Notes under the pieces: generated by a model
Told to the model about the DNA's origin: nothing
Seen by the model: the letters and a program-made list of their open reading frames with translations, nothing else
Databases searched by the model: none
Translations under genes and position numbers: made by a program
Shown: positions 1 through 9,507 of the stretch, one piece after another
Numbering within the stretch: the first letter of the stretch is position 1
Layout of the letters: each line of letters starts with the position of its first letter
Assembly: GCA_937138495.1 (NCBI GenBank)
Contig: CAKZPE010000042.1
Location: 1-35,606 of the forward strand
Direction: 5' to 3'
From: an uncultured Oceanospirillaceae bacterium
GTDB lineage: Bacteria; Pseudomonadota; Gammaproteobacteria; Pseudomonadales; Balneatricaceae
Length of the DNA stretch: 35,606 nucleotides

Positions 1-2
1 TG

Positions 3-1547
3 GCAACTATTTTACCCAACGTATACACGCCATCAACATGGCAAAACCTAGTCGGCGATGGCTCTATACGCAGACTGCACCTTGATCGAAAAACAGTAGA
101 CGAAGCTTTTGTTGGTACTGAAGCAGAGCATATCGACGAAGCCAATAACGCGCAAAAACAAGATATGTTTGCTGATATTTACTTCGCACAAGTAGACATT
201 CCTAATGTGGGTAGAAACTTATTAGGGGACGCTGAATTTCAATGGTTATCAAATTCACTAAAAGAAGGCGAGCATGCTGTTGCTTTACTTGGTAATGGAT
301 ACTCTTTCAAAGGTTCAGGCTATGTACGCGGCGGAATATTTGATCGTATTCAAGTTTTGCAAAATGAAGAAGCCATTGCTTTTAGAGATTTAGATCACAC
401 TCGCATTACCGACATTTTAATTGACGGCGCCCCCCGCTTTAAAGAAATGTCATTATTTATTATTCGACCACATCATGGGTTTAATCCAGGTGTTACTTGG
501 CAATTAGAGCTACTGGTCCGCCGACAAGTAGGGGCAATCGATAGCACTTTTACCAGCTTTAAAGGTAGTTACGATGCATTAGATCAATACGTTTATCGTC
601 CTCCTTATATTGCGCCTGAGCCTGAACTCACGCTAACACAACAAGTATGGAAAGAAAAAAATACTGAAGTTGTTATTTTAGTGATATTACTCGCGATTGT
701 TGTCATGAGCTTATTCTTCCAAGACGTATTAGTACGACACCCTACTTTTATGCACAACTTCCGTCATGCTTTTCTAGTAGTAACCGTAGTATTTATTGGT
801 TGGTCGTGGGGCGGGCAGCTTTCTGTTGTTAACGTGTTTACCTTTTTACAAGCCTTTATGGATGACTTTTCATGGGACTTATTCTTACTCGACCCTGTAA
901 TTTTTATTCTATGGGGAGCTGCCGCTGTTACCATGTTGCTATGGGGCCGTGCTGTATACTGTGGCTGGTTGTGTCCATTTGGCGCACTTCAAGAGTTAAT
1001 GAATATTTTCGCCCGTTATATAAAAATTCCTCAATTTGAATTGCCTTGGGCTGTACATGAACGTTTATGGGCAATTAAATATTTAATTTTATTAGGTTTA
1101 TTTGGCTTATCTATGGAGTCATTAGCCCTAGCAGAGCAGTTTGCAGAAGTAGAACCTTTTAAAACCACCTTCTTATTAAAGTTCGATCGTGAATGGCCAT
1201 TTATTATTTACGCAGTAGCGTTATTGGTCATTAATATTTTTAATCGAAAGTTTTTCTGCCGCTATTTATGTCCATTAGGCGCAGCGCTTTCCACCAGTAA
1301 TAGTGTTCGTTTATTCAGCTGGTTAAGACGTCGGCCAGAGTGTGGTCAACCTTGTAAAACCTGTGCGAAAGAATGTGAAATTCAGGCGATTAATCCTGAT
1401 GGTGAAATCAACATGCGTGAATGTCATTACTGTTTAGACTGTCAAGTGACTTACTTTAATGAAGAAAAATGTCCACCATTGAAAAAATTAGCAAGAAAGA
1501 AAAACAAGTTCAAAGAAAACCAAATACCCGCAGTTGATGTTGGTTAA
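3..1547 (+). CDS. nosR: NosR, membrane flavo/iron-sulfur protein of N2O respiration (5'-truncated by window)
   Basis: The open frame runs in from the window edge at base 3, so the N-terminus is missing; about 514 C-terminal residues remain of a family usually near 700. NosR is a polytopic inner-membrane protein with a periplasmic FMN-binding domain, needed for nosZ expression and electron supply to N2O reductase. The visible part starts in the FMN-binding region (WQNLVGDGS near base 40). Several hydrophobic segments follow, then two CxxxCP motifs (CGWLCP, CRYLCP) and a C-terminal cysteine-rich ferredoxin-like region (CxxxCxxC then CHYCLDC) for two [4Fe-4S] clusters. nosZ follows 67 bp downstream. 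Base composition is AT-rich with mostly TTA leucine codons, unlike genes after about 2200. The product call is firm; only the start is unknown. Confidence 0.95.
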   Translation, partial: ATILPNVYTPSTWQNLVGDGSIRRLHLDRKTVDEAFVGTEAEHIDEANNAQKQDMFADIYFAQVDIPNVGRNLLGDAEFQWLSNSLKEGEHAVALLGNGYSFKGSGYVRGGIFDRIQVLQNEEAIAFRDLDHTRITDILIDGAPRFKEMSLFIIRPHHGFNPGVTWQLELLVRRQVGAIDSTFTSFKGSYDALDQYVYRPPYIAPEPELTLTQQVWKEKNTEVVILVILLAIVVMSLFFQDVLVRHPTFMHNFRHAFLVVTVVFIGWSWGGQLSVVNVFTFLQAFMDDFSWDLFLLDPVIFILWGAAAVTMLLWGRAVYCGWLCPFGALQELMNIFARYIKIPQFELPWAVHERLWAIKYLILLGLFGLSMESLALAEQFAEVEPFKTTFLLKFDREWPFIIYAVALLVINIFNRKFFCRYLCPLGAALSTSNSVRLFSWLRRRPECGQPCKTCAKECEIQAINPDGEINMRECHYCLDCQVTYFNEEKCPPLKKLARKKNKFKENQIPAVDVG

Positions 1548-1614
1548 TCACTACGGATAAAAACGATAAAACACAAAACAAGTTATCAAAATAAAAAGCA
1601 AATGGAGAAGAGTG

Positions 1615-3504
1615 ATGAGTAAAGAAAGCGAAAGCTCTAATAACGTATCATTAGAGAACGAAGAAAGACGTAAGTTTTTTGGAAAAACCGCGTTATTAGG
1701 TGCAGGCGCTGTTGCTGCTCCTATGACCGCAACCATGTTTGCCACTATGGCAAAAGCAAATGCAGCAGAAGCCGCCAATAGTGCAACTATTCACCCTGGT
1801 GAATTAGATGAATATTACGGTTTTTGGAGTGGTGGTCATTCAGGTGAAGTACGTATTTTAGGTATCCCTTCAATGCGTGAGTTAATGCGTATTCCTGTTT
1901 TTAATATTGATAGCGCAACAGGCTGGGGCTTAACAGATGAGAGTAAGCGCATTAAAGGCGATAGTGCACATTTACTTGCTGGCGACTCACATCACCCACA
2001 CATGAGTATGACCGATGGCCGTTATAATGGTAAATATGTCTTTATTAATGATAAGGCGAACACCCGTGTAGCACGGATTCGCTGTGATATCATGAAAACT
2101 GACAAAATCACGACTATCCCTAACTGCCAGGCGATTCATGGTTTACGGGTACAGAAAGTACCGCATACCAAGTATTTATTTGCCAATGCAGAATTCCGTA
2201 TTCCGCATCCGAACAACGGCCTGAATATGGATGACGTACCGGGTTATTACACCCTGTTCAACGGTGTCGATGCGGAAAGCATGGACGTGTCCTGGCAGAT
2301 CATTGTTGATGGTAACCTGGATAATACCGATGCGGACTACACCGGTAAGTATGCGTTCTCTACCTGTTATAACTCAGAAGGCGCTATCGATCTCACCGGT
2401 TCCATGAAGGCCGAGCGTGACCACCTGGTTATCTTCAATATTGAGCGTATCGAAGCGGCGGTTAAAGCCGGTAAGTTTATTACCCTGGCAGGTTCTGATG
2501 TACCTGTACTGGACGGCCGCAAAGGGTCTGACCTGACTCGCTATGTACCTGTACCAAAGAACCCACACGGCATTAATACCGCACCGGGCGGTAAGTATGC
2601 GGTTGCTAACGGTAAGCTGTCGCCAACTGTGACTGTATTCCAGCTAGATAAGTTTGATGCTCTGTTTGAAGACAAGATCAAGCCACGGGATACTGTTGTC
2701 GCAGAAGTTGAACTGGGTCTGGGGCCATTGCACACCGCGTTTGACGGTAAGGGTAATGCGTTCACTACGCTGTTTATCGACAGCCAGGTATGTAAGTGGA
2801 ACGTTGAAAAAGCGATTCAGGCATATAACGGTGAAAACGTTGATTACATCCTGCAGAAGCTGGATGTGCATTATCAGCCAGGCCACAACCACACCAGCAT
2901 GGGCGAAACCCGTGATGCTGACGGTAAGTATCTGGTATCTCTGCAGAAGTTTGCTAAGGACCGCTTCCTGCAGTGTGGCCCTCTGCACCCTGAAAATGAC
3001 CAGCTGATCGATATCTCCGGCGATGAGATGAAGCTGATTCACGATGGCCCGACGTATGCTGAGCCACACGACTGCATGATCGTACACCGTTCTAAGGTTA
3101 AAACCCGCAAACTGTACGACCGTGAAGATCCGACCTTTGCCGGCACCATTGCCATGGCTAAAGCGGATGGCGTGAACGTTCACACAGATAACAAGATTAT
3201 CCGTGACGGCAATAAAGTACGGGTATACATGACATCTGTAGCACCGGCTTACGGCATGAACGAGTTCAGCGTGAAGCAGGGCGATGAAGTCACCGTTGTC
3301 ATTACCAACCTTGATCAGATTGAAGACGTAACCCACGGCTTCTGTATGGTTAACCACGGTGTGCAGATGGAAATCAGCCCGCAACAGACTGCGTCTGTGA
3401 CCTTCATGGCCGATAAGCCAGGGGTACAGTGGTTCTATTGCAACTGGTTCTGTCATGCACTGCACATGGAAATGCGCGGCCGTATGTTGGTAGAACCTGC
3501 ATAA
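1615..3504 (+). CDS. nosZ: NosZ, nitrous-oxide reductase (TAT-exported, clade I type)
   Basis: This is the terminal denitrification enzyme, reducing N2O to N2 in the periplasm. A twin-arginine signal is visible at the N-terminus ([16 protein letters not shown]), typical of clade I. The CuZ-site motif DSHHPH is at residues 124-129. The CuA motif [12 protein letters not shown] supplies C609, W611, C613, H617 and M620 with the expected spacing. I chose ATG 1615, with GGAGAAG about 5 bp upstream, over the in-frame GTG two codons of which overlap just before it (1612). The length, 629 residues, is normal. Composition and codon use change sharply inside the gene between roughly 2090 and 2210: TTA-rich before, CTG-rich after. 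The protein alignment-type motifs remain intact throughout, so the gene looks functional but mosaic. Confidence 0.97.
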   Translation: MSKESESSNNVSLENEERRKFFGKTALLGAGAVAAPMTATMFATMAKANAAEAANSATIHPGELDEYYGFWSGGHSGEVRILGIPSMRELMRIPVFNIDSATGWGLTDESKRIKGDSAHLLAGDSHHPHMSMTDGRYNGKYVFINDKANTRVARIRCDIMKTDKITTIPNCQAIHGLRVQKVPHTKYLFANAEFRIPHPNNGLNMDDVPGYYTLFNGVDAESMDVSWQIIVDGNLDNTDADYTGKYAFSTCYNSEGAIDLTGSMKAERDHLVIFNIERIEAAVKAGKFITLAGSDVPVLDGRKGSDLTRYVPVPKNPHGINTAPGGKYAVANGKLSPTVTVFQLDKFDALFEDKIKPRDTVVAEVELGLGPLHTAFDGKGNAFTTLFIDSQVCKWNVEKAIQAYNGENVDYILQKLDVHYQPGHNHTSMGETRDADGKYLVSLQKFAKDRFLQCGPLHPENDQLIDISGDEMKLIHDGPTYAEPHDCMIVHRSKVKTRKLYDREDPTFAGTIAMAKADGVNVHTDNKIIRDGNKVRVYMTSVAPAYGMNEFSVKQGDEVTVVITNLDQIEDVTHGFCMVNHGVQMEISPQQTASVTFMADKPGVQWFYCNWFCHALHMEMRGRMLVEPA

Positions 3505-3514
3505 CAGCAGTAAT

Positions 3515-3539
3515 TGCCGGGCGGATATTCCGCCCGGCA
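3515..3539 (+). other. Intercistronic hairpin between nosZ and nosD
   Basis: A perfect 10-bp stem TGCCGGGCGG / CCGCCCGGCA encloses a 5-nt ATATT loop, 10 bp after the nosZ stop. No U-tract follows, so it is more likely an mRNA-stabilising or attenuating element within the nos operon than a full terminator. It could lower nosDFYL expression relative to nosZ. Confidence 0.6.
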
Positions 3540-3556
3540 TGTTTGAGAGGTAACAG

Positions 3557-4915
3557 ATGCTGAATCTGACTGGAAGGATTTTGGGCCTGCTGGCATTGCT
3601 GATCAGCAGCATCACCAGTGCGGCTGTGATTCAGATAACTCCGCAGGATGACCTGCAGCTGGCACTGGATAGCAGCCAGCCGGGGGATACGCTGGTATTG
3701 GACAAAGGCGAATACCGGGGTAATTTCGTTTTAAAAACGTCCATTGAGCTGACCGCAGAAGCGGGTGCTGTTATCGACAGCAACGGGTTTGGACATGCAT
3801 TACAGGTCGAAGCGCCGGACAGTTATGTGCATGATCTTCGGATTGTGAACTGGGGCGAAGATCTGACTAATCAGGACGCCGGAATTCTGCTGGCAACCTC
3901 TGCCACTGGCAGCCGGATCGAGAATAACAGCCTCTACGGTGGCGGTTTTGGTATCTGGGTAGACGCCACTCAGAACGCCCGGATTATAGATAACAAGGTC
4001 CGTGGCAATCTGGCACTGCGGGCATCGGACCGCGGTAACGGCATCCATCTTTTTAACGTTAGCAAAGCATTGGTTAAGGGCAACGAAGTCTGGGAAACCC
4101 GTGACGGTATTTATATTGATACCAGTAATGGCAATGAGCTGACCGCTAACTACCTGCACGACCTGCGTTACGGCGTGCACTACATGTATTCCTACAATAA
4201 CCTGTTGCAGAGTAACCTGACTGAAAATACCCGAACAGGTTATGCACTGATGCAGTCAAAGTATCTGACTGTGCTGAATAACCGTTCAGTGAATGACGTG
4301 AACTACGGCATTCTGATGAACTACATCACAAACTCCACCCTGCGTAACAATGATATCCGGGGCATTCAGAACCGCCATAATCCGCACATGAAGAAAACCG
4401 GTACCAATAAAGCCCGGAGAGTCGGACTGGAAGGTAAAGCCCTGTTTATCTACAACTCACTGTTCAATGAGTTCACCGATAACCGGTTTGCCGACAGTGA
4501 TATAGGCATCCATCTGACCGCCGCCTCTGAAGACAACACCCTGGCGGGCAATGCATTTGTGAATAACAAAACCCAGGTGAAATATGTCTCTACCCGTACC
4601 CAGGACTGGGCCGGTAACTACTGGAGTGATTATCTGGGGTGGGATATGAACGGTGACGGGGTCGGTGATATTGAATACGAACCTAACGACAGCGTTGACC
4701 GGCTGTTATGGAAGTTTCCCTCCGCCAAGTTGCTGCTGAACAGCCCGGCCATAGAAACCCTGCGCTGGGTACAACGGCAGTTTCCGGTACTGAAGGGGCC
4801 GGGGGTCATCGACAGTCAGCCATTAATGGCAGAACGGCCGCAGAAGCAGGCCGGATGGGTTCAGGCTGAAGGCGCAGACGCGCTGGCAATGCAGATACAG
4901 GCAGGTACAGAATAA
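3557..4915 (+). CDS. nosD: NosD, periplasmic beta-helix protein for NosZ copper-site maturation
   Basis: NosD is a right-handed parallel beta-helix protein (NosD/CASH family) that works with the NosFY ABC complex and NosL in assembling the CuZ centre of NosZ. The 452-residue product begins with a Sec-type signal peptide (hydrophobic stretch about residues 9-22, likely cleavage after SAA). Repeated beta-helix rungs rich in G-N/D-x motifs (RIENNS, ARIIDN, LVKGNE, VLNNRS) fill residues ~60-330. GAGAGG lies 6 bp before ATG 3557. The stop overlaps the nosF start by 1 bp (TAATG), indicating translational coupling. Composition matches downstream genes, not nosR. Confidence 0.95.
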   Translation: MLNLTGRILGLLALLISSITSAAVIQITPQDDLQLALDSSQPGDTLVLDKGEYRGNFVLKTSIELTAEAGAVIDSNGFGHALQVEAPDSYVHDLRIVNWGEDLTNQDAGILLATSATGSRIENNSLYGGGFGIWVDATQNARIIDNKVRGNLALRASDRGNGIHLFNVSKALVKGNEVWETRDGIYIDTSNGNELTANYLHDLRYGVHYMYSYNNLLQSNLTENTRTGYALMQSKYLTVLNNRSVNDVNYGILMNYITNSTLRNNDIRGIQNRHNPHMKKTGTNKARRVGLEGKALFIYNSLFNEFTDNRFADSDIGIHLTAASEDNTLAGNAFVNNKTQVKYVSTRTQDWAGNYWSDYLGWDMNGDGVGDIEYEPNDSVDRLLWKFPSAKLLLNSPAIETLRWVQRQFPVLKGPGVIDSQPLMAERPQKQAGWVQAEGADALAMQIQAGTE

Positions 4916-5856
4916 TGAGCAGTACAGATAATATTGTTGAGTTACAACAGGTTGAAAAGAAGTATTTGGGGGTTCAGGCTCTGCAGAGTCTGGATCTTAA
5001 TCTGCAGGCGGGTGAAGTATTTGGCCTGTTTGGTCATAACGGTGCCGGCAAAACGACTATCATCAAACTGATTCTGGGTCTGATTGAAGCCACGTCCGGT
5101 AAGGTCAGTGTTTTTGGGCAGGATCCGACACAGTCCGGTGCTCGCGAGCTACGGGGTAAACTGGGCTTCCTGCAGGAAAATGTCAGCTTTTATGATCAGC
5201 TGACCGGGCTGGAAGTATTAGAATATTTTGCCCGCTTAAAGGGCTTTGCCCGCAAGCAGTGCCGTAAACAGTGCCTGGAATTGCTGGCTCAGGTAGGCTT
5301 GAAAGATGCCTGTGGCAGACGGGTTAAAACCTACTCCAAAGGCATGCGGCAACGGCTTGGTCTGGCGCAGGCGCTGTTAGGTAATCCGCGCTTGTTGCTG
5401 CTGGATGAGCCGACAGTCGGACTCGATCCTATTGCTACTCGGGATTTCTACCACAGTATTGATCAGTTAAAGCATCAGGGCTGTACCGTAGTCCTTTGTT
5501 CCCATGTGTTGCCCGGCGTCGAAAAGTATATTGACCGTGCGCTGATTCTTGGGCGGGGGGCTGTGCTTGCCAGCGGTAGCATTGAGCAATTGCGGGCGCA
5601 GGCCAACCTGCCTGCGGTATTTCAGCTGCAGGGGCAACGGGGATTGTCAGAAGAATTACCGGAAGATCTGCGGCTACTGGCCCGCAGCGACAGTTCAGGC
5701 ATGCGTATGTCTGTCCCTATGCAGGACAAAATGCACACCCTGCGCGCACTGGCGGGTCTTAGCGGTGTTGATAACATCGACGTACAGCTGCCGTCCCTGG
5801 AAGACCTTTACACCCACTTTATTCAGCGCCACTGTGATCAGGAGGCTGCGTTATGA
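4915..5856 (+). CDS. nosF: NosF, ABC transporter ATPase for NosZ maturation
   Basis: This is the cytoplasmic ATPase of the NosDFY complex. Walker A GHNGAGKT is at residues 40-47, the ABC signature appears as YSKGMRQRLGLAQ, and Walker B plus D-loop as LLLLDEPTVGLDP. The H-loop histidine is in VVLCSHVLPG. At 313 residues it fits the family (ABC-2 associated ATPases with a ~90-residue C-terminal tail). It is coupled to nosD by a 1-bp overlap and to nosY by a 4-bp overlap (ATGA), so the three subunits are likely made together. The substrate is thought to be a sulfur species for the tetranuclear CuZ sulfide rather than copper itself; that is family knowledge, not visible here. Confidence 0.95.
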   Translation: MSSTDNIVELQQVEKKYLGVQALQSLDLNLQAGEVFGLFGHNGAGKTTIIKLILGLIEATSGKVSVFGQDPTQSGARELRGKLGFLQENVSFYDQLTGLEVLEYFARLKGFARKQCRKQCLELLAQVGLKDACGRRVKTYSKGMRQRLGLAQALLGNPRLLLLDEPTVGLDPIATRDFYHSIDQLKHQGCTVVLCSHVLPGVEKYIDRALILGRGAVLASGSIEQLRAQANLPAVFQLQGQRGLSEELPEDLRLLARSDSSGMRMSVPMQDKMHTLRALAGLSGVDNIDVQLPSLEDLYTHFIQRHCDQEAAL

Positions 5857-6683
5857 TGAATCCTTTACTGACTGTTGCCGGAAAAGAATTTCGTGATGGA
5901 TTGCGAAACCGCTGGGTTTTATCGATTTGTATTATTTTTGCGGTACTGGCAATTGGCCTTGCTTATTTCGGTGCAGCGGCAGCCGGTAAAGTGGGGTTTA
6001 CGTCTCTGTCGACCACCATTGTCAGCCTGGCGAGCCTTGCCGTATTTATTATTCCGCTGATCGCGCTGATGCTCTCCTATGATGGCATTGTGGGCGAAGA
6101 TGAGAGCGGGACTTTGTTACTGCTGATGACGTATCCACTCTCCAGAACCCAACTGTTGCTCGGTAAGATGCTGGGGCAGGGGGCGATTATGGCGTTTTCC
6201 ACCTTTATTGGGTTTGGGTCGTCGGCGCTGATGATTGGTCTGTTCTCCGCGACAACGTCCTGGAGTGACCTGCTGGTGCCTTATACCGTCTTTATATTGT
6301 CTGCCATCCTGCTGGGCTGGATCTTCATCGCCATTGCCTATGTGATCAGTGCCAGTGTGGCGGAAAAGTCGAAAGCAGCCGGTATCGCACTGATCGTCTG
6401 GTTCATTTTTGTGCTGGTGTTTGATCTGGGGCTGCTGGGGTTACTGGTATCCACCGAAGGCAATGTGGATGCGAACCTGTTCCCGTATATGCTGTTGCTG
6501 AACCCAACCGATATCTTCCGGTTAGTGAATATTACCTACTTTGCTGATCAGAACCTGACTGGCCTGATGGCGATTGCTCAGCAAACTCAGTTCTCTCTGT
6601 TTGGGTTACTGGCAGGCTTACTGGCCTGGCTGGCAATGCCTGCCGGGTTGGCAATGTACATCTTTAACCGTCGGGGCTTGTGA
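5853..6683 (+). CDS. nosY: NosY, ABC-2 type permease for NosZ maturation
   Basis: This is the membrane partner of NosF. The 276-residue protein has about six hydrophobic segments (roughly residues 20-45, 50-75, 105-130, 140-165, 175-200, 245-270) and the conserved soluble stretch GEDESGTLLLLMTYPLSR after the second segment, typical of NosY/ABC-2 permeases. Two adjacent ATG codons (5853 and 5856) are both possible. AGGAGG at 5840-5845 gives 7- or 10-bp spacing. It overlaps nosF and is followed 13 bp later by nosL. Confidence 0.94.
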   Translation: MMNPLLTVAGKEFRDGLRNRWVLSICIIFAVLAIGLAYFGAAAAGKVGFTSLSTTIVSLASLAVFIIPLIALMLSYDGIVGEDESGTLLLLMTYPLSRTQLLLGKMLGQGAIMAFSTFIGFGSSALMIGLFSATTSWSDLLVPYTVFILSAILLGWIFIAIAYVISASVAEKSKAAGIALIVWFIFVLVFDLGLLGLLVSTEGNVDANLFPYMLLLNPTDIFRLVNITYFADQNLTGLMAIAQQTQFSLFGLLAGLLAWLAMPAGLAMYIFNRRGL

Positions 6684-6696
6684 GTAAGGGGGTGGT

Positions 6697-7212
6697 ATGA
6701 AGCGTTTAATAATTAAAGCAGTATGTGTGTTGCTGGTATCAGCCGGTCTGCTGGCAGGCTGTACCGAGGATGAGCAGGCGGCGATGGTGCAGCAGGCTGT
6801 CGCCATCGAAAGCGGTGAGGAGTGTCATTTGTGTGGCATGATCATTACCAATTATCCGGGGCCGAAAGGTCAGCTGTTCAGCAAAGGCATTGAAGGTAAT
6901 CTGAAGTTTTGTTCAACCCGGGATATGTTCGCGTTTATTGTCGATCCGGAAAATAAACATAATGTGCAACAGGCCTTTGTGCACGATATGGCTGTAACGC
7001 CCTGGGATCATCCGGATGAAGAAACCTATGTAGATGCGCGGCTTGCCTGGTATGTGATCGGTCACACTAAGCAGGGAGCAATGGGGGCAACACTGGCCAG
7101 TTTTGCTAAACGCGAAGATGCACAGGCCTTTGCTGATGCCGAAGGCGGTGATGTTCTGGGGTTTGATGAAATTGACCTTCAGGTGCTGGTGGACATGACC
7201 CGCAGTCACTGA
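6697..7212 (+). CDS. nosL: NosL, copper-chaperone lipoprotein
   Basis: NosL is an outer-membrane-anchored copper(I) chaperone delivering copper to apo-NosZ. The lipoprotein signal is clear: hydrophobic residues 8-20 then lipobox LLAGC with C22 as the lipidated residue. The metal-binding motif EECHLCGM (C43, C46, M48) is intact. Length is 171 residues, as usual for the family. The start ATG 6697 follows a G-rich Shine-Dalgarno (AAGGGGG). It is the last visible gene of the nos operon; no nosX/apbE-like gene follows before the next transcription unit. Confidence 0.94.
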   Translation: MKRLIIKAVCVLLVSAGLLAGCTEDEQAAMVQQAVAIESGEECHLCGMIITNYPGPKGQLFSKGIEGNLKFCSTRDMFAFIVDPENKHNVQQAFVHDMAVTPWDHPDEETYVDARLAWYVIGHTKQGAMGATLASFAKREDAQAFADAEGGDVLGFDEIDLQVLVDMTRSH

Positions 7213-7258
7213 ATAACTTAAGAGCGGATGGCTATTAGAGCTTGCTGATCGGCTGATC

Positions 7259-7264
7259 TATAAT
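7259..7264 (+). promoter_or_regulatory. Probable -10 box (TATAAT) for the aldehyde dehydrogenase gene
   Basis: A perfect TATAAT lies 28 bp before the chosen ATG at 7292. The -35 region 17 bp upstream (TAGAGC) is poor. The placement leaves a short leader that still includes the AGAGGA Shine-Dalgarno at 7279-7284. The gene therefore probably starts its own unit after nosL. Confidence 0.45.
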
Positions 7265-7291
7265 CGGCGCTATTTGCAGAGGAAAGCGCCG

Positions 7292-8812
7292 ATGGCCATC
7301 AGTGATCAGGAACAGACATATCAGGACTGGCTGAACCGGACAGAGCAGCTTGCCGGGAATGGCTTTGCTAACCAGGCGTTTATTGATGGTCAGTATTGCG
7401 ATGCTGTCAGCGGCGCAACCTTCGAGTGTATCTCCCCCCGTGATGGCCAGTTGTTAACCCGCATTGCTGCCTGCGATGAAGCCGATGTTGATAACGCCGT
7501 GGCTGCCGCCCGTGCTGCTTTTGAGGCGGGAGTCTGGTCTGGGCTGATGCCCAAACAACGAAAAAAAATCCTTCAGGCTTTTGCCACTGAACTGGAAGCC
7601 CATGCAGATGAACTGGCGTTGCTGGAAAGTCTGGATATGGGCATGACGATCAGTGACAGCCGTACCATGAACCTGCCCGGTGCGGTGGAGTGTGTTAGCT
7701 GGTATGCCGAGCTTGCCGATAAGCTCTATGACGAAATCGCCCCTACCCAGCCTAATGCTTTAACCCGCATCCATCGAGTACCGGTCGGCGTGGTAGCGGC
7801 CATCGTCCCCTGGAATTACCCCCTGATGATTGCCTGCTGGAAAGCGGCTCCGGCACTGGCTGCCGGTAATTCAGTTGTCCTCAAACCTGCTGAACAGTCC
7901 TCACTGACAGCGATCCGCATGGCAGAACTGGCCCATAAGGCGGGTATTCCTGCCGGTGTGTTTAATGTGGTACCGGGAATGGGGGACGTTGCCGGTAGAG
8001 CCCTTGGTATGCATATGGACGTTGATGCACTGGCCTTTACCGGTTCAAGCCGGGTGGGCGGCCTGTATATGCAGTATGCCGGTCAGTCTAATCTTAAGCG
8101 GGTCGCGCTGGAGTGTGGCGGTAAAACACCGAATATCGTTTTGGATGATGTGGAAGATCTGGATAAAGCTGCTGCAGCCGTCGTGATGGGGGCGTTTTCC
8201 AATCAGGGGCAGATCTGCAATGCCGGTTCCCGGCTGATTGTGGATCGTCAGGTACATCAGCCGCTGATGGAGAAGGTAAAAGCACTGGCGGAAACCATAG
8301 TACCGGCTGATCCGCTGGATCCTGCGACGGCGTTCAGTTGTCTGGTGGATGCCCGGCATACGGTGAATGTGCTCAAATACGTTGAGCTTGGCAAAGACGA
8401 TGGTGCGCAGCTGGTGTGCGGTGGCGCTCAGGAGAGCGGGACCGGGCGTCAGTGTTATGTACAACCCACTATTTTCGATAATGTCAGTGCAGACATGCCA
8501 ATCGCCCGTGAAGAAATTTTTGGTCCGGTACTGTCTGTCATTCCGGTGGACTCTCCGGAAGAGGCGATCGACGTGGCCAATTCGACAGTCTATGGCCTTG
8601 GCGCAGCGGTCTGGACCCGGGATATGAGGCGTATGGAGCAGGCAGCCCGGGCGATTAATGCCGGGGTTATCTGGGTGAACTGCCATGATCACGGTGATAT
8701 CTCTTCGCCGGTCGGAGGTTTTAAACAGTCAGGCTTTGGCCGGGATAAGTCGATCCACGCACTGGATAAATATGTGGAATATAAAACCGTCTGGATTGAT
8801 CTGAGCCCGTAA
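7292..8812 (+). CDS. NAD(P)+-dependent aldehyde dehydrogenase, PuuC-like
   Basis: This is an aldehyde dehydrogenase superfamily enzyme, most like gamma-glutamyl-gamma-aminobutyraldehyde dehydrogenase (PuuC) and other amino-aldehyde dehydrogenases. Visible landmarks are the cofactor/active-site motif PWNYPL, the catalytic glutamate E274 in LECGGK, the nucleophile C309 in GQICNAGSR, and EEIFGPV near the C-terminus. Length is 506 residues from ATG 7292. That start has AGAGGA 7 bp upstream, while the longer frame would begin at a TTG (7274) without a good ribosome site. Substrate cannot be assigned; omega-amino aldehydes from polyamine breakdown are the best family-based guess. The stop is 2 bp from the stop of the convergent pirin-like gene. 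Confidence 0.85.
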   Translation: MAISDQEQTYQDWLNRTEQLAGNGFANQAFIDGQYCDAVSGATFECISPRDGQLLTRIAACDEADVDNAVAAARAAFEAGVWSGLMPKQRKKILQAFATELEAHADELALLESLDMGMTISDSRTMNLPGAVECVSWYAELADKLYDEIAPTQPNALTRIHRVPVGVVAAIVPWNYPLMIACWKAAPALAAGNSVVLKPAEQSSLTAIRMAELAHKAGIPAGVFNVVPGMGDVAGRALGMHMDVDALAFTGSSRVGGLYMQYAGQSNLKRVALECGGKTPNIVLDDVEDLDKAAAAVVMGAFSNQGQICNAGSRLIVDRQVHQPLMEKVKALAETIVPADPLDPATAFSCLVDARHTVNVLKYVELGKDDGAQLVCGGAQESGTGRQCYVQPTIFDNVSADMPIAREEIFGPVLSVIPVDSPEEAIDVANSTVYGLGAAVWTRDMRRMEQAARAINAGVIWVNCHDHGDISSPVGGFKQSGFGRDKSIHALDKYVEYKTVWIDLSP

Positions 8813-8814
8813 GG

Positions 8815-9507
8815 CTAGTCATTGTTCATCGTGATATACAGGGCTTCAGTACGTGGCCCTGTTCGTATAGAAAGCATAGATTCGTCGCTGATTAACGCGG
8901 CATCTCCCGGTCTCATCTGCGAGCCGTTAATTTCCAGTTCGCCTTTGAATACCTGTAAAAATCCGTGCTTATCTGTGGGTAATCCGCAGGCGGTTTTTCC
9001 CAGCTTGAGTTTATAAATACAGATGTTCTGTTGCAGTTGCAGGGAACCATCCCGGCCGTCAGGTGAGGCGATTAGCAGTATGCCGTTAGACGGTGACAGC
9101 TTTACCTGCTGAAGATTGGGTTGTAACACTGATCCTGCGGGGGGCGTCAGCCATAATTGCAGTATTCGCAGGGTTTTGCCAGCCCCGGTGTTGGTCAGGT
9201 GAAAGTCAATTTCATCGGCTGCACTGAGCAATAGGGCACCTCCCGGGCTTTTCATCAACCCCTGGCGTCCGAGGGAGTCGTGAAACCGGGCCTGGCCTTC
9301 AAGCACCAGACTGAATACTTCTGTTTGCTGAAACTGGCAGGGGTCAATGCTGGCACCGGGATGCAGCGAGTCTTCGTTGCAGGCCCGTAAATTGGCAAGG
9401 CCCATAAAGTCAGGATCAAAATAGCTGGCAAATGAGAAACAGTAGTGGCTTTCCAGCCAGCCATAATGGGCAAAACCCCGGTCGTCCGAACGTCTGATTC
9501 TGATCAT
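8815..9507 (-). CDS. Pirin-family bicupin lacking the canonical metal ligands
   Basis: The 230-residue protein aligns end to end, without gaps for the first ~110 residues, with the YhhW/pirin family (quercetin 2,3-dioxygenase-like): matching stretches are GWLES, FSFASYFDP, FMGL, LRACNED and the DSLG turn. In YhhW the metal is held by H57, H59, H101 and E103. The same columns here are C57, F59, D101 and H103 (by my remembered YhhW sequence), so the usual mononuclear metal site is gone. The second cupin half (GSLQLQQ, GELEING, GDAALIS) is retained. Enzymatic dioxygenase activity is thus doubtful; a binding or regulatory role is possible. Start ATG 9507 has AGAGAA upstream. It converges with the aldehyde dehydrogenase gene. 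Confidence 0.8.
   Translation of the reverse strand: MIRIRRSDDRGFAHYGWLESHYCFSFASYFDPDFMGLANLRACNEDSLHPGASIDPCQFQQTEVFSLVLEGQARFHDSLGRQGLMKSPGGALLLSAADEIDFHLTNTGAGKTLRILQLWLTPPAGSVLQPNLQQVKLSPSNGILLIASPDGRDGSLQLQQNICIYKLKLGKTACGLPTDKHGFLQVFKGELEINGSQMRPGDAALISDESMLSIRTGPRTEALYITMNND

Noticed and set aside
2644..3615. A 323-codon minus-strand open frame opposite nosZ
   Set aside because: It lies wholly antisense to conserved nosZ codons and has no recognisable domain or ribosome site.
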